A stretch of DNA of 6,539 nt, taken from NCBI GenBank assembly GCA_903889815.1, contig CAISYX010000052.1:1-6539 (forward strand), written 5' to 3'. This DNA comes from an uncultured Gammaproteobacteria bacterium. Its GTDB lineage: Bacteria; Pseudomonadota; Gammaproteobacteria; Pseudomonadales; Pseudohongiellaceae. A program made the position numbers and the translations under genes. The notes under the pieces are model-generated. The model was not told where the DNA came from, did not search any database, and saw only the letters and a list, made by a program, of their open reading frames with translations. The number at the start of each line of letters is the position of its first letter. Within the stretch, counting starts at the first letter, position 1. This document shows, in pieces, positions 5,294 through 6,539 of this stretch.

Positions 5294-6141
5294 AGTATCA
5301 GGCGATTCAACGTTGTCGAGATGAGTTTCCTGTCCGCTTGATGTGCCGGTGCCTCAAGGTGTCTCCCAGTGGCTATTACGCGTGGGAGGATCGTCCCGCC
5401 AGCGCCCGGCAGATCGACAACGAACGGCTGCTGGGCCGCATTCGTCAGATCCACGCAGACAGCCAAGGCGCTCTGGGTGCCCCGCGTATGCACGAAGACC
5501 TGACTGATGAAGGTGAAACAGCCAGCAAGAATCGGGTTGCGCGCCTGATGGCTTCTGAGGGGCTTCAAGGCTGGCCGCGCAAGAAAAGAAAGGCGCAGCG
5601 TGGAAAGCCGGGGTTGCCACCGCCTCAGGTTCGGAATCTGTTGGAGCGCGATTTCAACGCATTGGAGCCCGAGACCAAATGGGTGACCGATATCACCGAG
5701 ATCAGTACTGACGAAGGCAAACTGTTCTTATGTGTCGTGATTGATCTCTACAGCAAACTGGTGATGGGTTGGTCAATGCACCACCGGCAGGATCGCCAGA
5801 TGGTGATTCGTGCTGTTGAGATGGCGATATGGCAGCGCCAAGGAGGATGGTCTGTAATTCTGCACTCCGACCGCGGCAGTCAGTTTCGCAGTGGTGACTA
5901 TCAGGATTTCCTGAATCAGAACACTCTGATTTGCTCCATGAGTGCTGTAGGGCACTGTGGTGACAATGCGGCTTGCGAGGGGTTCTTCGGAGTGCTCAAA
6001 CGAGAACGTGTTTACCAACGAAAGTATCGGACGTTGGAAATGGCAAAAGCGGATGTGTTCAACTACATTGAGCGATTCCACAATCCTCGAATGCGGCGAA
6101 GAGTTGCCAAGAGCGATTTAGAGTTTTCAGGCGTTTTATAA
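5290..6141 (+). CDS. IS3-family transposase OrfB (DDE integrase-like), probably made as OrfAB by frameshift
   Basis: The frame lies at -1 to orfA. Counting from the CTG at 5290, which overlaps the orfA stop as an NTGA, it encodes 283 residues. The first ATG is at 5341, too late to include the conserved N-terminus, so the natural product is likely the OrfAB fusion. An HTH-like segment VSPSGYYAW is followed by the integrase core of the rve type. The catalytic residues are Asp134 (WVTDITEI), Asp194 (LHSDRGSQF) and Glu230 (NAACEGFF), with exactly 35 residues between the second Asp and the Glu. The triad is complete. The protein stops at TAA 6139-6141 after LEFSGVL. Reading through it gives PSVKTG and a TAG (6160-6162) inside the terminal repeat, as in relatives I recall, so the last residues may be lost by a nonsense mutation. 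Whether this affects transposition is unknown. Confidence 0.9.
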   Translation: MKYQAIQRCRDEFPVRLMCRCLKVSPSGYYAWEDRPASARQIDNERLLGRIRQIHADSQGALGAPRMHEDLTDEGETASKNRVARLMASEGLQGWPRKKRKAQRGKPGLPPPQVRNLLERDFNALEPETKWVTDITEISTDEGKLFLCVVIDLYSKLVMGWSMHHRQDRQMVIRAVEMAIWQRQGGWSVILHSDRGSQFRSGDYQDFLNQNTLICSMSAVGHCGDNAACEGFFGVLKRERVYQRKYRTLEMAKADVFNYIERFHNPRMRRRVAKSDLEFSGVL

Positions 6142-6143
6142 CC

Positions 6144-6167
6144 GTCCGTGAAAACGGGGTAGAACCC
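6144..6167 (-). repeat. IS right terminal inverted repeat
   Basis: The reverse complement of this 24-base segment matches the left repeat at 22 of 24 positions. Its outer edge, AGAACCC at 6161-6167, marks the junction with the truncated restriction gene. Confidence 0.9.
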
Positions 6168-6423
6168 CAGCGTAATCTGGGTTATAGCACTTGGCTTGTA
6201 TTGCCCAAATTTTACCTTCTGTATCGCGAGCGATAAGGTCGATACCGCAGTCAGGCCCCCACCTGTCTGGCCAATCATCCCAAAGCCATACCTTTTCTAG
6301 CTTATTAGTATATACCGGGTCTGTCTCAAGCATCCATTTACATAGGACCTCAAACTGCTTGCCACGGGTATGGTTATCCTCAGAGAACGAGCCTAAAAGT
6401 TGGCTTAGGGGATGTATTATCAT
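6168..6423 (-). pseudogene. Truncated type ISP-like restriction enzyme, N-terminal Mrr-like nuclease domain only
   Basis: From the ATG at 6423, 85 native codons run to the IS edge. The frame then continues through about ten IS-encoded codons to a TAA at 6136-6138. FEVLCKW (24-30), DPVY (35-38), VWLWDDWPDRWG (45-56), GIDLIA with Asp62, and IWAIQAK with Gln76 and Lys78 match the PD-(D/E)xK nuclease signature. In that signature Asp and Gln-x-Lys are catalytic. This opening is characteristic of very large restriction enzymes that join an Mrr-like nuclease to a helicase, and in type ISP enzymes such as LlaGI also to a methyltransferase and target-recognition domain. Those enzymes are about 1,500 residues, so more than 90% is missing, and no continuation is visible on the far side of the IS. 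A TTG at 6450 could add nine residues. The remnant cannot be functional; type ISP rather than a restriction helicase without methylase is inference. Confidence 0.8.
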
Positions 6424-6498
6424 TATGTTGTTCAAGGATACTTCTATCAACGAATTGGTAAGCGCTTCGGAGTTGAATCCGCCTAGCGTTAAAGTACC

Positions 6499-6527
6499 AT
6501 TCTATTAGAAATGTAGACAGGGCTCAA
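6499..6527 (-). promoter_or_regulatory. Candidate promoter of the truncated restriction gene
   Basis: On the minus strand TTGAGC (6522-6527) and TAGAAT (6499-6504) are separated by exactly 17 bases and match the sigma-70 consensus at 4/6 and 5/6 positions. Transcription would begin near 6492, leaving a leader of about 70 bases to the ATG at 6423. The ATG lacks a clear ribosome site. Confidence 0.4.
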
Positions 6528-6539
6528 AAATGGCAGTCA

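Larger units (their letters stand above)
4944..6167 (+). mobile_element. IS3-family insertion sequence, complete ends, 1224 bp
   Basis: Both boundaries are set by terminal inverted repeats of 24 bp with two mismatches (4944-4967 and 6144-6167), each beginning GGGTTCTACCCCG at the outer tip. Between them lie orfA, orfB in the -1 frame and a slippery heptamer, which is the standard IS3 arrangement. The length fits the family's usual 1.2-1.5 kb. The tips start with GGG, not the TG common in the family. The left flank ends CACCC and the right flank begins CAGCG, so no 3-5 bp target duplication is visible. This suggests that the two flanks were not joined by a simple insertion. The left flank is the lipoprotein region and the right flank is a truncated restriction gene. 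I cannot name the IS. Confidence 0.9.

Noticed and set aside
6422..6450. TTGATA and CATAAT 17 bases apart on the minus strand, resembling a promoter for the restriction gene.
   Set aside because: The -10 would overlap the ATG at 6423, so transcripts would start after the start codon. The pair at 6499-6527 is better placed.
6424..6507. Short plus-strand frame (27 codons) ending at 6507, opposite the upstream region of the restriction gene.
   Set aside because: Too short, with no convincing ribosome site and no recognisable product.
1..6539. CRISPR array, retron, toxin-antitoxin pair or other multi-gene defence system.
   Set aside because: No regularly spaced repeats, reverse transcriptase or paired small genes were seen. 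The only defence-related sequence is the truncated restriction gene at the right end.

Overview
The window looks like chromosomal DNA from a GC-rich Gram-negative bacterium, probably a proteobacterium. The support is a beta-barrel outer-membrane protein, a lipoprotein with a clean lipobox, a twin-arginine (Tat) export signal, Sec signal peptides and an IS3-family element. The genus cannot be read from the sequence. Composition is uneven: the stretches at about 1-1715 and 3000-4850 are clearly GC-rich, while about 1890-2760 and 6170-6539 are AT-richer, which suggests mosaic or acquired segments.

Layout. Positions 1-820 (minus) hold most of a Tat-exported HAD-superfamily protein of the haloacid dehalogenase type II group; its last residues lie outside the window. 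It diverges, across a 136-base gap, from a 252-residue outer-membrane barrel protein (957-1715, plus). A repeat-containing spacer (1716-1898) follows, then a small acidic exported protein of a recognisable but unnamed family (1899-2231, minus) and a doubtful 71-residue reading frame (2392-2607, minus). Positions 2608-3001 have no convincing gene but are rich in palindromes. Next come an exported metal-dependent amidohydrolase with a complete set of metal ligands (3002-4375, plus) and, 93 bases later, a small lipoprotein (4469-4852, plus). The lipoprotein resembles a beta domain that in some relatives seems to be attached to such hydrolases.

The right end is the most informative part. An IS3-family element of 1224 bp (4944-6167) has near-perfect 24-bp terminal inverted repeats, orfA, orfB in the -1 frame and a textbook T TTT TTA slippery site. 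Immediately beyond its right end, on the minus strand, are the first 85 codons of a large restriction enzyme. They carry an Mrr-like PD-(D/E)xK nuclease domain of the kind found at the N-terminus of type ISP restriction-modification enzymes and related restriction helicases. The reading frame runs into the IS and stops after about ten foreign residues. The rest of the enzyme is not on the other side of the IS, and no target duplication is visible. The junction therefore looks like an IS-associated deletion or rearrangement that destroyed a defence gene.

Functionally, the left two thirds encode cell-envelope and periplasmic proteins: an exported hydrolase-fold enzyme, a barrel, a small secreted protein, a periplasmic amidohydrolase and a lipoprotein. 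I see no convincing new multi-gene system. The items most worth a second look are the truncated restriction gene, the amidohydrolase-lipoprotein pair, the exported dehalogenase-like protein and the palindrome-rich leader.
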